Source: SYLG01 sp965226945 (lineage in GTDB: Bacteria; Planctomycetota; Planctomycetia; Gemmatales; Gemmataceae). Taken from it: a stretch of DNA of 64,000 nt. A program made the translations under genes and the position numbers. The notes below the pieces were generated by a model, which made no database searches, was not told the DNA's origin, and saw only the letters and a list, made by a program, of their open reading frames with translations. Positions within the stretch are counted from its first letter, which is position 1. Every line of letters begins with the position of its first letter. Below, in pieces: positions 7,926 to 16,986 of this stretch. Location: NCBI GenBank assembly GCA_965226945.1, contig OZ245717.1:6510001-6574000 (forward strand). The letters are read 5' to 3'.

Positions 7926-9950
7926 ATGACACCTCTGTTTGCACTTTTGTTTTTTGAGAAAGATCCGCTCAACTGGTCGAATTTGACCGGCTGGAGTCTG
8001 ATTTATTACATTCAAACCGTTGGGGGCTTTGCCACCTTCGCGGTGTTTTTATGGCTCTTGATTGGATATCCGCGTTCACGCCGCGAGGACATCGAGGCGA
8101 TCCCCGCTCTGCAGAGATTTCTTTTCTTTGTCGGCGCCTTTCTCTCCATCCCCATGCTCCTCTGGCAAGCGGCGGTGCTCGTCGAGATTGCCTTGCAGGC
8201 AGTGACCGCGGGGCCGCAGGCGCAAGAGGGCGGGGGCACGGTTGCGGCCTCGATTCCCGGCCTGGGATTCATCATCAGGACCGCGTTTCCGTTTCGGCCA
8301 ATCTGGTTCCATACGGTGCTCACGATCGGCGGGTTGGGCGGCATCTTGGCGGTGCTTTCGCCCATTATTTCCAATCTTTTTCATTACCGGTTGGGTCGCC
8401 TTCGCGCCGTGGCGCGCCTGGCGTTCAAGGAAGGAATCCGCCAGCGGGTTCTTTACGCGTTTTCGGGCCTGGTGTTCGTGGCGCTTTTCGCGGGCTGGTT
8501 TGTCAACACGAAGCCTTCCGACGAAATTCGCACCTATGTTTACATCGCCTATTTTTCGATCGGATCGCTGCTTTTGGTGACGGGCGCCCTCCTTGCCGGC
8601 ATGAGCTTGCCTGGCGATATGCGCCGGCAAAGTTTGCAAACCGTCGTGACCAAACCGGTCGAACGATTTGAGATTTTGCTTGGCCGCATCGCGGGGTTCG
8701 TCCAGTTGATGACCCTGGTTCTTCTGGTGATGTCGGGCCTGAGCCTGCTTTACGTGATGCGCGATATCAACCCGGAAGCGTCGCGCGAAAGTTTGAAGGC
8801 GCGCGTTCCGATCTATGGGAACCTCAGGTTTTTGAACCTTCCCTCCAACTCGGGCGGCACCGAGGCTCGCGGCGAAAATGTCGGCCGCGAGTGGGATTAT
8901 CGCGGTTATCTTCCCGGCTCGCGTGCGACCCGCGCCAATCCGCCGCAGGCGGTTTTCGAATTCCAGGAAATTCCCACATCGCTTTTGCAAAGGGATTCGA
9001 TTCGCGCCGAATTCACTTTCGACATTTACCGCACCACCAAGGGAAATGAAAACCAGGGTGTGGCGGTCCGCTTTGCAGGCTTTGGGCCGAACTACACCGT
9101 TGGCGCCGAGGAGGCCTGGCGCAAGGAACGCAAGGAGATGCGCGACGCCTTCATCGCCAAGGGGCAAGAATTAGACGCCAAGGCGGAACTGAATATCGAC
9201 AACGAACTCGCGAAAAAGCATGGCTATTATGAAATGCCCAGCCTTCCGGTGTTCGATTACCAGACGGCGTCGGTGATCCTGCCTGCGGGCCTGATCGCCA
9301 AGGATGTCACCAGTGCCTCCGTCGGAAAGTCCGGCAAACCGGTCTTCCCGATTGTCGTCAAGGTGAGTTGTCTTGAGCCGTCGCAGTATATCGGCATGGC
9401 CCGCTACGACTTCTATTTGCGCGCCGACGATGACGCCTCGCGGCTGGATCGGCTCTGGTTTGGGCTCAATTACCTCAAGGGCGCCATCGGCCTCTGGATG
9501 CAACTCGTCCTGCTGGTGACGGTCGCCGTGGTACTGAGTACTTATTTTTCCGGTGTGGTCGCCTTCCTCGTTACCCTCAAGCTCTGGGTCATGGGCTGGT
9601 TCAGGGAATTCGTCGCGCAGATCGCCTTTGGATCGAATGTCGGCGGCGGCCCCCTGGAATCGATGTTGCGCCTGGTTCGGCGGGACGCTCCCGCCACCAA
9701 GCTGGAAGACACGCCGGTCAATCAGGCCGCTTTCCGCTTTGACGAGTTTTATCGCGGCGCCATGCGCATCTTCCTCGATCTTTTCCCGGACATGGAACGG
9801 TTCGATTTCACCATCTATGTGCAGGAAGGTTTCGACATCTCGTGGGGTCTGATCGGTGTGACCTTTGTTCTCCTGATCGGTTACCTCACTCCCTGGATCG
9901 TTCTTGGTTTTTATCTGCTTCGGTGGAAGGAAGTCGCTTCGGCCAATTAA
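7926..9950 (+). CDS. ABC transporter permease with large extracytoplasmic insert
   Basis: 674 residues, preceded by a strong GGAGG site and co-transcribed with the ATPase. Hydrophobic segments appear near residues 35-55, 65-85, 115-145, 175-195, 205-225 and 250-275. A polar block of roughly 250 residues follows (about 280-535), then membrane segments near 540-570 and at the C terminus (GLIGVTFVLLIGYLTPWIVLGFYLL). The sequence between segments 3 and 4 (LGRLRAVARLAFKEGIRQRVLYAFSG) resembles ABC-2 permeases, where an amphipathic helix precedes the transmembrane core. The large insert probably faces the periplasm and may bind substrate or a partner. The following gene, an anchored protein of unknown function, could be that partner. 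The transported molecule is unknown. Confidence 0.8.
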   Translation: MTPLFALLFFEKDPLNWSNLTGWSLIYYIQTVGGFATFAVFLWLLIGYPRSRREDIEAIPALQRFLFFVGAFLSIPMLLWQAAVLVEIALQAVTAGPQAQEGGGTVAASIPGLGFIIRTAFPFRPIWFHTVLTIGGLGGILAVLSPIISNLFHYRLGRLRAVARLAFKEGIRQRVLYAFSGLVFVALFAGWFVNTKPSDEIRTYVYIAYFSIGSLLLVTGALLAGMSLPGDMRRQSLQTVVTKPVERFEILLGRIAGFVQLMTLVLLVMSGLSLLYVMRDINPEASRESLKARVPIYGNLRFLNLPSNSGGTEARGENVGREWDYRGYLPGSRATRANPPQAVFEFQEIPTSLLQRDSIRAEFTFDIYRTTKGNENQGVAVRFAGFGPNYTVGAEEAWRKERKEMRDAFIAKGQELDAKAELNIDNELAKKHGYYEMPSLPVFDYQTASVILPAGLIAKDVTSASVGKSGKPVFPIVVKVSCLEPSQYIGMARYDFYLRADDDASRLDRLWFGLNYLKGAIGLWMQLVLLVTVAVVLSTYFSGVVAFLVTLKLWVMGWFREFVAQIAFGSNVGGGPLESMLRLVRRDAPATKLEDTPVNQAAFRFDEFYRGAMRIFLDLFPDMERFDFTIYVQEGFDISWGLIGVTFVLLIGYLTPWIVLGFYLLRWKEVASAN

Positions 9951-10027
9951 GGCTGAATTTTTTGTTGAATGTTCGCTGAATATTCGACTGAATTGGCTTT
10001 CTTTTCAATCCATAGGACTCATCCGTC

Positions 10028-12376
10028 ATGGCCAATCCGTTTCAAAAGCAGGTCAGGCAAAGGAAGCTGATTTACATCGGCGCCATCCTGATTTTGTTTA
10101 CCTTTTCGTATTTCTGGCGCACGCAGTTCATTCGCCCTAAAGCCGCAAACCTCGCGCTACGCGAACAGGATGTCGGCGAGGTTGAGCTTTCCGGCGCCGC
10201 GGTGCGTCTCAGCCTGACCGGGTTGCGCGGTTTCGCCACGACCTTGCTTTGGTACCAGGCGACGGAAAAGCAGAAGAAAAATCAGTGGAATGAGCTGTCT
10301 GTGCTCATCAATTCGCTGACCTCGCTGCAGCCGCACTTCATCACCCCCTGGTTGTTCCAGGGGTGGAACCTGGCCTACAACGTTTCGGTCGAATCGGACC
10401 GGGCGCGCGACAAGCTGTTTTATGTCTCGGAAGGGACCCTGCTTTTGGCCCGGGGCGACAAGCAGAACCGCAACCAGCCCGACTTGCGCTGGAGCGTCGG
10501 GTTTTTCAATCAGCACAAGATCAGCGCCTCGGACGAAACGAACTCGATGCGCTCGCTCTTCCAGCTTTCTTGCATCCATCCCACCGAACGCGATCCCAAT
10601 CGCTTTCGTGTTTACGACAACGAGGGCAAACGCGAAATCCGCTGGAGCGATTTCCAGAGGTACATCGAAGCCAACCCCAACGACAAGGAAACGCTGGCAC
10701 GCATCAAACGGGCCGAAGAAGAGCTCCAAAAGTTTTGCGCCGAGCATCCCATGCTCGTCAGGCGTTTGCAAAACGGTCTGCGCAAAGACGATGTGCCGTT
10801 CAAGGATCGCCGCAGCTACGAGCAGGCGTTCATTTGCGAAAATGTGGACGCATTTATCCGATTTTTGGATGACTCGCAGCGGATTCCCTGTGTTTATCAG
10901 GATCAGCCGGTCGCACCGCCCAACGGCTGGCGTTCCCTTTCGGAAATGGGGCGCGATGCCTCCAGGGACAAGAAACCGGTCGAAGATCGGTATCCTCCGT
11001 TGCCGCCGCCCATGGAACTCGCCAATGGGGAAAGCCGGGCTCCGGAACCTCAGCGCCCCTTCAAGGACATTGCCAAGGAATACGACTTCAACTCCGAATT
11101 GCCCGACGATTTCGAAGCCAATACCTTGGCGCGGGCCTGGTTTGGTTACGCTCAAGAGCCGATCCCCGAGCCGGGTGAGCTGCCAGGCGAAACGAAACCG
11201 ATTGTCGTGCCCTCGGTGCAAAAGCGTCCGCGCAACATTGCAACCTTGATCTTCCGCACGCATCCGGCCCTGGCGCAGTCGTTCATTGCGCAGAAGTACT
11301 ACCAGGAGGGCTGGTTTGACGATGAACCCTATGCCGTGAAAAATTGGTTCCCCGACGACCGCGTGGTCGAGGTGGGTAACCGAGCCAAGTGGGGCCAGGT
11401 CGCCTGGATTGAAGCGGCCCGGTTATGGCGAAAGTTCGCACGCGAAAATCATCTGCGATTCGACTCGCCCCTGGCAGAGACCAACATGATGAATCTCGCC
11501 GAGAAATACCGTGCGAAATCGGGTTTGGTCGCGGGGCAGGCGCCCAATCAAAAACCGGAAGATGTCAGCCCCGAAGATCGGCCGTATTACGACGCCTATA
11601 ATTATATTAGAGAATATAATGTATACCGGCAGATGAGTAACTTCGCCTTCCATTACAGTCGCTCCAATATGGAAGAGCGAGAAGTGACCGCGATCGCTCG
11701 CAAGCGCTTTTTCCAGGCGGAAGGGTTTCGCAATCAGTTCCGCAAGGAGCAGGCGTTGCGCGTTTACCGCATGCCCGACGCGCTCACGGCCTGGCGAGAC
11801 AAGGTTCTTTTGGAGGAACGACCTTCCCCGAACGATCCGGGCAAGAAAATCATGGTCCTGACCGAAGCGGGCAAGGACGAAGCGATCCAGGAAGACACCT
11901 ACGAAACCCAGGTCAAGTATCTCGACCTGGCCAACGATGTCGATGGTCCCGATGTACGCCAGCAACTGACCTGGTTGCTGGGCGCATGTCAGTCGGCCGC
12001 AAGCGGAGCCACCCCCGGCGTGCCTCCGTCCGCCTGGATGCTTACCTTGTCGTCTTACCCGGCGGGATTTGAGCCGCGCAAAAGCTTCCCAAGCGGCGGC
12101 TGGATCGCGGGGCCTTTCGACGGTGTCGACGATATTGGCAACCAGTTTTATTCGCAAGTCGCCAAAATGTCGATCGATTCCCGGTATGGCCTGGCCAAGC
12201 CGCCGACGGCGCCGGCCAATCCTGAAGGCATGATTCCACCGGGAAGAGGCGCGAAAACCGGTATCGTATCGGACCCAGTGCCGGGTGCAGGTTTGCCAGA
12301 AAATCGGCAAGGCCGGCCGGCCGGTTCACCACCCACGACTCCCCCGACGGGTAACGGTCCTGGGCCTGGTAAATAG
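10028..12376 (+). CDS. Large membrane-anchored protein of unknown function, linked to ABC transporter
   Basis: 782 residues. A single N-terminal membrane segment (about 14-32, LIYIGAILILFTFSYFW) follows a basic MANPFQKQVRQRK start, so the bulk should be periplasmic. Residues 45-120 contain a conserved-looking helical block (LRGFATTLLWYQATEKQKKNQWNE) that resembles TPR packing. The middle is rich in charged and proline residues, and the C-terminal 40 residues are low-complexity Pro/Gly. I do not recognise a catalytic motif. It lies 77 nt after the permease and 8 nt before a deacetylase, so it probably belongs to the transporter operon. It could be an envelope component, binding factor or assembly scaffold; no function is assigned. 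A short AT-rich inverted repeat lies inside the frame. Confidence 0.7.
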   Translation: MANPFQKQVRQRKLIYIGAILILFTFSYFWRTQFIRPKAANLALREQDVGEVELSGAAVRLSLTGLRGFATTLLWYQATEKQKKNQWNELSVLINSLTSLQPHFITPWLFQGWNLAYNVSVESDRARDKLFYVSEGTLLLARGDKQNRNQPDLRWSVGFFNQHKISASDETNSMRSLFQLSCIHPTERDPNRFRVYDNEGKREIRWSDFQRYIEANPNDKETLARIKRAEEELQKFCAEHPMLVRRLQNGLRKDDVPFKDRRSYEQAFICENVDAFIRFLDDSQRIPCVYQDQPVAPPNGWRSLSEMGRDASRDKKPVEDRYPPLPPPMELANGESRAPEPQRPFKDIAKEYDFNSELPDDFEANTLARAWFGYAQEPIPEPGELPGETKPIVVPSVQKRPRNIATLIFRTHPALAQSFIAQKYYQEGWFDDEPYAVKNWFPDDRVVEVGNRAKWGQVAWIEAARLWRKFARENHLRFDSPLAETNMMNLAEKYRAKSGLVAGQAPNQKPEDVSPEDRPYYDAYNYIREYNVYRQMSNFAFHYSRSNMEEREVTAIARKRFFQAEGFRNQFRKEQALRVYRMPDALTAWRDKVLLEERPSPNDPGKKIMVLTEAGKDEAIQEDTYETQVKYLDLANDVDGPDVRQQLTWLLGACQSAASGATPGVPPSAWMLTLSSYPAGFEPRKSFPSGGWIAGPFDGVDDIGNQFYSQVAKMSIDSRYGLAKPPTAPANPEGMIPPGRGAKTGIVSDPVPGAGLPENRQGRPAGSPPTTPPTGNGPGPGK
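11601..11620. repeat. AT-only inverted repeat inside the 782-residue gene
   Basis: ATTATATT and AATATAAT form a perfect 8-bp inverted repeat around AGAG. The surrounding 30 bases are almost all A/T inside an otherwise GC-rich gene. They encode Tyr/Asn/Ile codons without breaking the frame. Confidence 0.6.
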
Positions 12377-12384
12377 GTCCGGTC

Positions 12385-13149
12385 ATGAACTCTTCTCTTC
12401 AAGTCCTTTGCCTGATGGCCCATCCCGACGACGCGGAAATCCTCGTCGCCGGGACTCTGGCGCGTTTGCATCGCGAACACGGGGCCATGATCCATATCGC
12501 CACGACCGCGATGGGCGATTTGGGCAGTGTGCAGCATCAACCTGCCGACATTGCCCGAATCCGCCACGAAGAAGGAGTCAAGGCCGCGGCGCTTTTGGGC
12601 GGAACCTTCCATTGCCTGGGGGAAAGGGATCTGACGGTCCGTTACCACCCTGCGCTATTCCACAAGGCGGTGCGGCTTTGCCGCAAAGTGCGCGCCGATG
12701 TGATCATCACTCATGCGCCCTCCGACTACTTGCTCGATCATGAGCAAACGTCGATGATCGCCCGGGCGGCCGCCTTCGGTGCGCCGATTCCCAATCTGTT
12801 GCCAGGTGTCGAGCCGATCGCCAAGATTCCCTGGCTTTATTACGCCGACCCGATCGAAGGCGTTGACGCGCTGGGAAACCCGGTAGAGCCCGACTTCCTG
12901 ATCGATATCACCGCGACCATGCCGATCAAGGAGGAAATGCTCGCCTGCCATGCCAGCCAGCGCGACTGGCTGCGCAAGCACCATGGCATGGACGAATACA
13001 TCGAGGCGATGAAGCGCCATGGGCAAATCCTCGGGGAACGTAATGGTACGGCTTATGCCGAAGGGTTCCGTCAGCACCGCGGCCACAGTTATCCTCATCA
13101 GAATCTGCTGGGTGAAATGCTGGGCGGCACTTTGGTAAATGGATCGTGA
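12385..13149 (+). CDS. PIG-L/LmbE-family zinc N-deacetylase
   Basis: 254 residues. The zinc motif AHPDDAE is at 12-18, followed by GGT-like LVAGTLARL. A conserved R-x-E helix (IARIRHEEGVKAAALLG) and the third-ligand region LLDHEQTSMIARAA near residue 118 are also present. The family removes N-acetyl groups from GlcNAc-containing small molecules (PIG-L, BshB, MshB) or glycoconjugates. BshB1 of bacillithiol synthesis is the closest pattern, but bshA and bshC are not in the window, so the substrate stays open. It starts 8 nt after the large anchored protein and probably shares its transcript. No signal peptide is visible, so it is cytoplasmic. Confidence 0.88.
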   Translation: MNSSLQVLCLMAHPDDAEILVAGTLARLHREHGAMIHIATTAMGDLGSVQHQPADIARIRHEEGVKAAALLGGTFHCLGERDLTVRYHPALFHKAVRLCRKVRADVIITHAPSDYLLDHEQTSMIARAAAFGAPIPNLLPGVEPIAKIPWLYYADPIEGVDALGNPVEPDFLIDITATMPIKEEMLACHASQRDWLRKHHGMDEYIEAMKRHGQILGERNGTAYAEGFRQHRGHSYPHQNLLGEMLGGTLVNGS

Positions 13150-13257
13150 TGAGCCGCAATGGAAAATTGGCGCGGGAAATTCCCCGGATCTATTTGCGAT
13201 TAAAATGGCTTTCTTTTTGCATCCTAGCGGTCAACTATCTTCTTTTGGTTCCATGTC

Positions 13258-13737
13258 ATGGCAACGGCCGGGCGGCGCAAACTTCATTTTGATCGCTTCG
13301 ATCAGGTTCGCTCGGATGTCGATGCGCTTGTGGGCGCGATCGAGGCCGGGCGGGCGTTGAAAACGGCCGGGAAATGGAGCTTGGCCCAGATCTGTTCCCA
13401 CCTGGCGACGGCATTCGCCTGCTCGGTCGACGGATATCCTGGAACGCCCGCGCCCTGGTTATTGCGCGCAACCCTCGGCCGCGTGGCGCGAACTTCGATG
13501 CTTTCATTTCACTATCTGCCGGAAGGAGCGCCGCTACCCAAGGACTTCTTGCCGGTGCCCGATCTCGATTTGTCCGCGCAGCGTCACAAACTCTTCCATG
13601 AGATCGATCGATTCTTGCAGGGCCCACTTACCGCCGGTCACCCGTTTCTGGGATCGATGACCCGGCCTCAATGGACCGTGTTTCACCTGGTCCACTGTTC
13701 CCATCACCTGAGCTTTGTTTCGGTGGCCTCAAGCTAG
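13258..13737 (+). CDS. DUF1569 (DinB-like) protein
   Basis: 159 residues. The pattern fits DUF1569: KWSLAQICSHLATAFACSVDGY early, a loop ending LPVPDLDLSAQ, and the C-terminal TVFHLVHCSHHLSFV with clustered His residues. The fold is a DinB-like four-helix bundle, in which three His residues often bind a metal. Members are widespread in planctomycetes; the biochemical role is not established. Two ATGs (13253 in another frame, 13258 in frame) lie together; 13258 is used. The stop codon TAG overlaps the stop of the convergent glnE within a CTAG palindrome. Confidence 0.75.
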   Translation: MATAGRRKLHFDRFDQVRSDVDALVGAIEAGRALKTAGKWSLAQICSHLATAFACSVDGYPGTPAPWLLRATLGRVARTSMLSFHYLPEGAPLPKDFLPVPDLDLSAQRHKLFHEIDRFLQGPLTAGHPFLGSMTRPQWTVFHLVHCSHHLSFVSVASS

Positions 13738-16700
13738 CTTTCCAGTTCCGCCATCGATAACTCGTAATTTTCGCGAATGCGAGTCATGGCATTGAGCACC
13801 GAGGCTTGCAGGTCCTGCCCCTTGGTCAAGCCAAATTGCCGGCCCAATAAGTCGAGCCACCCCGGAGAATCGGGCAGCACGTCCAGTCCGCGATTGAACA
13901 AGAGGCGTACCCGGTTTTGCACGCGCGATAGATGGCTGTAATCGTCGAGCATCGCCTTGATCCTCGCCTTATCGATCAGGCCGGTTTCCCCCAGCCGTGA
14001 AAGCGACTGAAAGGTGTTCGTGCCCAGAATTTCCGGATGGGATGCGCCGCTTTTGAGTTGATGCAACTCCAGCACGAATTCGACATCGACCATCCCGCCT
14101 GGCGAGCGTTTTAGATCGCGGCCATGCAAAAGCGATCCGGGATAGACCGAGGTCCGGCTCGCTTCCAGGCGCTGGCGCATCGTCATCGCCTCCTTCACCC
14201 ACGACGTTTGCCAGGGGGTGCCGGTTAACACTTCGCGGAGGCTTTTCGCTACCTCGTCGGTGAAATCGTTGGGCGTACCGAGGATTCTCGCGCGCGTGAG
14301 GGCCAGTTTCTCCCAGAGCCGGCCGCCGCCGCCGCCCAAATGGTAATGGCGAAACCCGCTCAAGGGAAGCGCCAAACTGCCGGATCGTCCCGTTGGCCTC
14401 AGCCGCATGTCGATTTCAAACAGGGGGCGCTGGCCGCCCGCTTTTGCCGAGGCGCGCACCAGCCCCTGCGCCAGCGCCGCATGCCACTGATAGGCGTCGG
14501 GCGAATTTGCCGCCCTCGAATCCAGGAAGCCGTGAGAACCGGGGTCATTGTCCCCTTCGTAAATCCAGATCAAATCCAGATCGCTAAAGTAGCTCATCTG
14601 GCGCGCGCCGAGCCGGCCAAGTCCGACGAGCGCATGCCGGCAGGGCAGCCCCTCGCGCGGCCCGGAGCCAAGAAGGGGGATGCCTTGTGCTGCCTCAAGC
14701 GAGGCCAGATTGCGCGCCGCCATCGCTTGAAGCAGCACTTCGGCCAGATCGGAAATCGCTCCCGATGTCGCATCGATCCCTTCGCCGCCGGTCATTTCGC
14801 GGATGCCAATACCGAGTAACTCCTTGTCGCGAAAGCTGCGCAAGATCAGGTCCGGGTCGTCGGCCCCCTTCAACAGGCTGTCTAACTCCTGTGACAGTTC
14901 CGCCATCGATCGGGAATGGCCAAGAAGCAAGGCATCGAGCAACTCGTCGATCATTCCCGGATTTTCAAGAAGGATCTCACCAAGCATCTTGGCGCCGGAA
15001 CTCAGATCGACCATCAATTTCAAGCTGGGCGCATGAAAACTAAATAACTCCCAGAGGCCGGCCTTGCCGCCAAGCGACCCGGTGATCCGTTCCAGTTGCG
15101 CCAGGGTCGAATCGGGTTCGGGCGTGAGCGAAATCGCGCGTAAAAGGCCCGGCGCGATGCTTGAGAAAAAGTGACGGGCCCGCCTTGAAGACAGGAAGGG
15201 GTTGGGCTCGGAGGCAAGTCGCAACAGGTTTTGATGCGCGGTCGGCAGGTTGCGAAATCCGTTCCTGGCGAGTACGGCGCGCACCGATTGCGGATCGGGG
15301 TCGGGATCCAGGAGCAGGTCGGTTTCCGGTTCGGCCTGTTCATGGTCGTCGGGAAAGGCCTGGTGGACCAGGTGATTGAGAATCGTGAAGGTCGGCTCGG
15401 TGCGTTCGCGTAGTTCGTCCAAAAATCCCAGCCAGGGATCCCCTTTCAGAGGATCGGTGTGGCCCATACGCCTGGCCAGGCGGTTGCGTGCAGCTTCCGA
15501 CTCGGGAATGCGGTGGGTTTGCAGGTCCGCAACCAGTTGCAAGCGATGTTCGACTTTGCGCAAAAACCGGTACGAGTCGTCGAGCACCCGGTATTCCTGA
15601 TCGGTCAGGCACCCGTGCCGCTCCAGGGCCGCCATGGCGGTGAGGGTATTGCGCTGGCGAATTTCAGGCAGATCGCCGCCGTTGAGCAGTTGCAAAAACT
15701 GGATCGTGTACTCGATATCGCGGATGCCGCCCCGGCCGGTCTTGATGTCCATTCCCGCCGCGCCGGTGCGCGAGCGCCGTTCGATGCGCCGCTTGAGCGA
15801 CTTGATTTCGGAAATTTCGGCAAAAGAAAGATATTTGCGGTAGACAAACTCCTGAATGACCTGGCGAAAGATCCGGCCAAGCGAGGCATTGCCCGCCACG
15901 GCGCGAACCTTGATCAAGGCCTGCCTTTCCCAGGTGCGCCCCTGGGTGTCGTAGTAGGCCAGGGTGGAGGTCAGCGACTTGGCCAGCGGTCCGGTCGCCC
16001 CTTCGGGGCGTAAGCGCAAGTCGATGCGCCAGCCGGTTCCTTCCTCCGAATGCGCCGAGACCAGCTTGATCATCTCGTTGATCAAGCGAGCGTGGTATTC
16101 GGCATTGCTGATCGAGGCGCGGCCGCCGCTCGTCTCTCCTTCGGCCGAATAGACCATCATCACATCGATATCGCTTGAATAGTTGAGCTCTTCTCCCCCC
16201 AGTTTGCCCATGGCGAGCAGGCAGCAATGCACCGGCTCGCCGCGGCTATCTTGCGGCTTGCCAAATCGGGGCGCGAGCCGGCGAACGGCGAGTTCGAGCG
16301 CCGCTTCGAGCGCCGCGTCGGCGATGCGGGAAATATCGCGGGTGACTTCTTCAAGCGGCCGTTCCCGAACGATGTCGTTGATCATGACGCGCAAGAGCTG
16401 GCGCATGCGGAAGCGGCGCAGCACCCGGATCTGTCCCGCCTCGTCGCTGACAGTCTCGACCTCGGAGCGGATGAGCAAGAGGAGCTCATGAACGCTTGGT
16501 GAACGCCTGACCGGATTGAGAAAGGCCTGAATGCTCTCCGGGTGGCGGACGATATGGTCGCCGAAAATCTTGCTGACGCCAAGCACCCTCAAAAACGCTT
16601 CGAGGGGGCGCTGCTTGTTCTCGAGCAAGGGAACGGGGGATTGAGGCAAGGGCGATTTGGCGTTAGCGGCAAACCACCTGGAAAATTGATCGAGCGCTAA

Positions 16701-16868
16701 ATCGGGATCGCCGGTGCGGGGAAGAATTCGGGCGACCGAATGGTCCCAGTCCTTGGGAGCATCGGCCCACAAGGAGCGAACGGCATTGAAGTTGTGCAAG
16801 GCTCGGGGGATTTCCACCAGGCCGCTTTTGCCAAGCCAGGCGGGTGCTGCCGCGGGCCCTTGCAACAT
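13734..16868 (-). CDS. glnE: Bifunctional glutamine synthetase adenylyltransferase/adenylyl-removase
   Basis: 1044 residues, somewhat longer than typical GlnE (about 950). Two nucleotidyltransferase domains are visible. The N-terminal deadenylylase has KLGGEELNYSSDIDVMMVY (about 220-238), and the C-terminal adenylylase has LGRLGARQMSYFSDLDLIWIY (about 745-765). Each ends with a metal-binding DxD, and each is followed by a GlnD-PII-type helical domain (GGIRDIEYTIQFLQL; GGMVDVEFVLELHQL). GlnE adds AMP to, or removes it from, glutamine synthetase in response to PII and nitrogen status. No glnA, glnB or glnD is in this window. It ends tail-to-tail with DUF1569. The start MLQGPAAAPAWLG is the only plausible ATG near the conserved region. 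Confidence 0.95.
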   Translation of the reverse strand: MLQGPAAAPAWLGKSGLVEIPRALHNFNAVRSLWADAPKDWDHSVARILPRTGDPDLALDQFSRWFAANAKSPLPQSPVPLLENKQRPLEAFLRVLGVSKIFGDHIVRHPESIQAFLNPVRRSPSVHELLLLIRSEVETVSDEAGQIRVLRRFRMRQLLRVMINDIVRERPLEEVTRDISRIADAALEAALELAVRRLAPRFGKPQDSRGEPVHCCLLAMGKLGGEELNYSSDIDVMMVYSAEGETSGGRASISNAEYHARLINEMIKLVSAHSEEGTGWRIDLRLRPEGATGPLAKSLTSTLAYYDTQGRTWERQALIKVRAVAGNASLGRIFRQVIQEFVYRKYLSFAEISEIKSLKRRIERRSRTGAAGMDIKTGRGGIRDIEYTIQFLQLLNGGDLPEIRQRNTLTAMAALERHGCLTDQEYRVLDDSYRFLRKVEHRLQLVADLQTHRIPESEAARNRLARRMGHTDPLKGDPWLGFLDELRERTEPTFTILNHLVHQAFPDDHEQAEPETDLLLDPDPDPQSVRAVLARNGFRNLPTAHQNLLRLASEPNPFLSSRRARHFFSSIAPGLLRAISLTPEPDSTLAQLERITGSLGGKAGLWELFSFHAPSLKLMVDLSSGAKMLGEILLENPGMIDELLDALLLGHSRSMAELSQELDSLLKGADDPDLILRSFRDKELLGIGIREMTGGEGIDATSGAISDLAEVLLQAMAARNLASLEAAQGIPLLGSGPREGLPCRHALVGLGRLGARQMSYFSDLDLIWIYEGDNDPGSHGFLDSRAANSPDAYQWHAALAQGLVRASAKAGGQRPLFEIDMRLRPTGRSGSLALPLSGFRHYHLGGGGGRLWEKLALTRARILGTPNDFTDEVAKSLREVLTGTPWQTSWVKEAMTMRQRLEASRTSVYPGSLLHGRDLKRSPGGMVDVEFVLELHQLKSGASHPEILGTNTFQSLSRLGETGLIDKARIKAMLDDYSHLSRVQNRVRLLFNRGLDVLPDSPGWLDLLGRQFGLTKGQDLQASVLNAMTRIRENYELSMAELES

Positions 16869-16986
16869 GGTCGACTCCTGGTTGTACGCCTCGAATCACC
16901 GCTTCCAGCCAAAGATGGGTGTATCTTCGTTCCTCCACGCGCTTCAATCAGGGGAATTTCCGCGATCAGAAGAACTTCCGCGAAAG

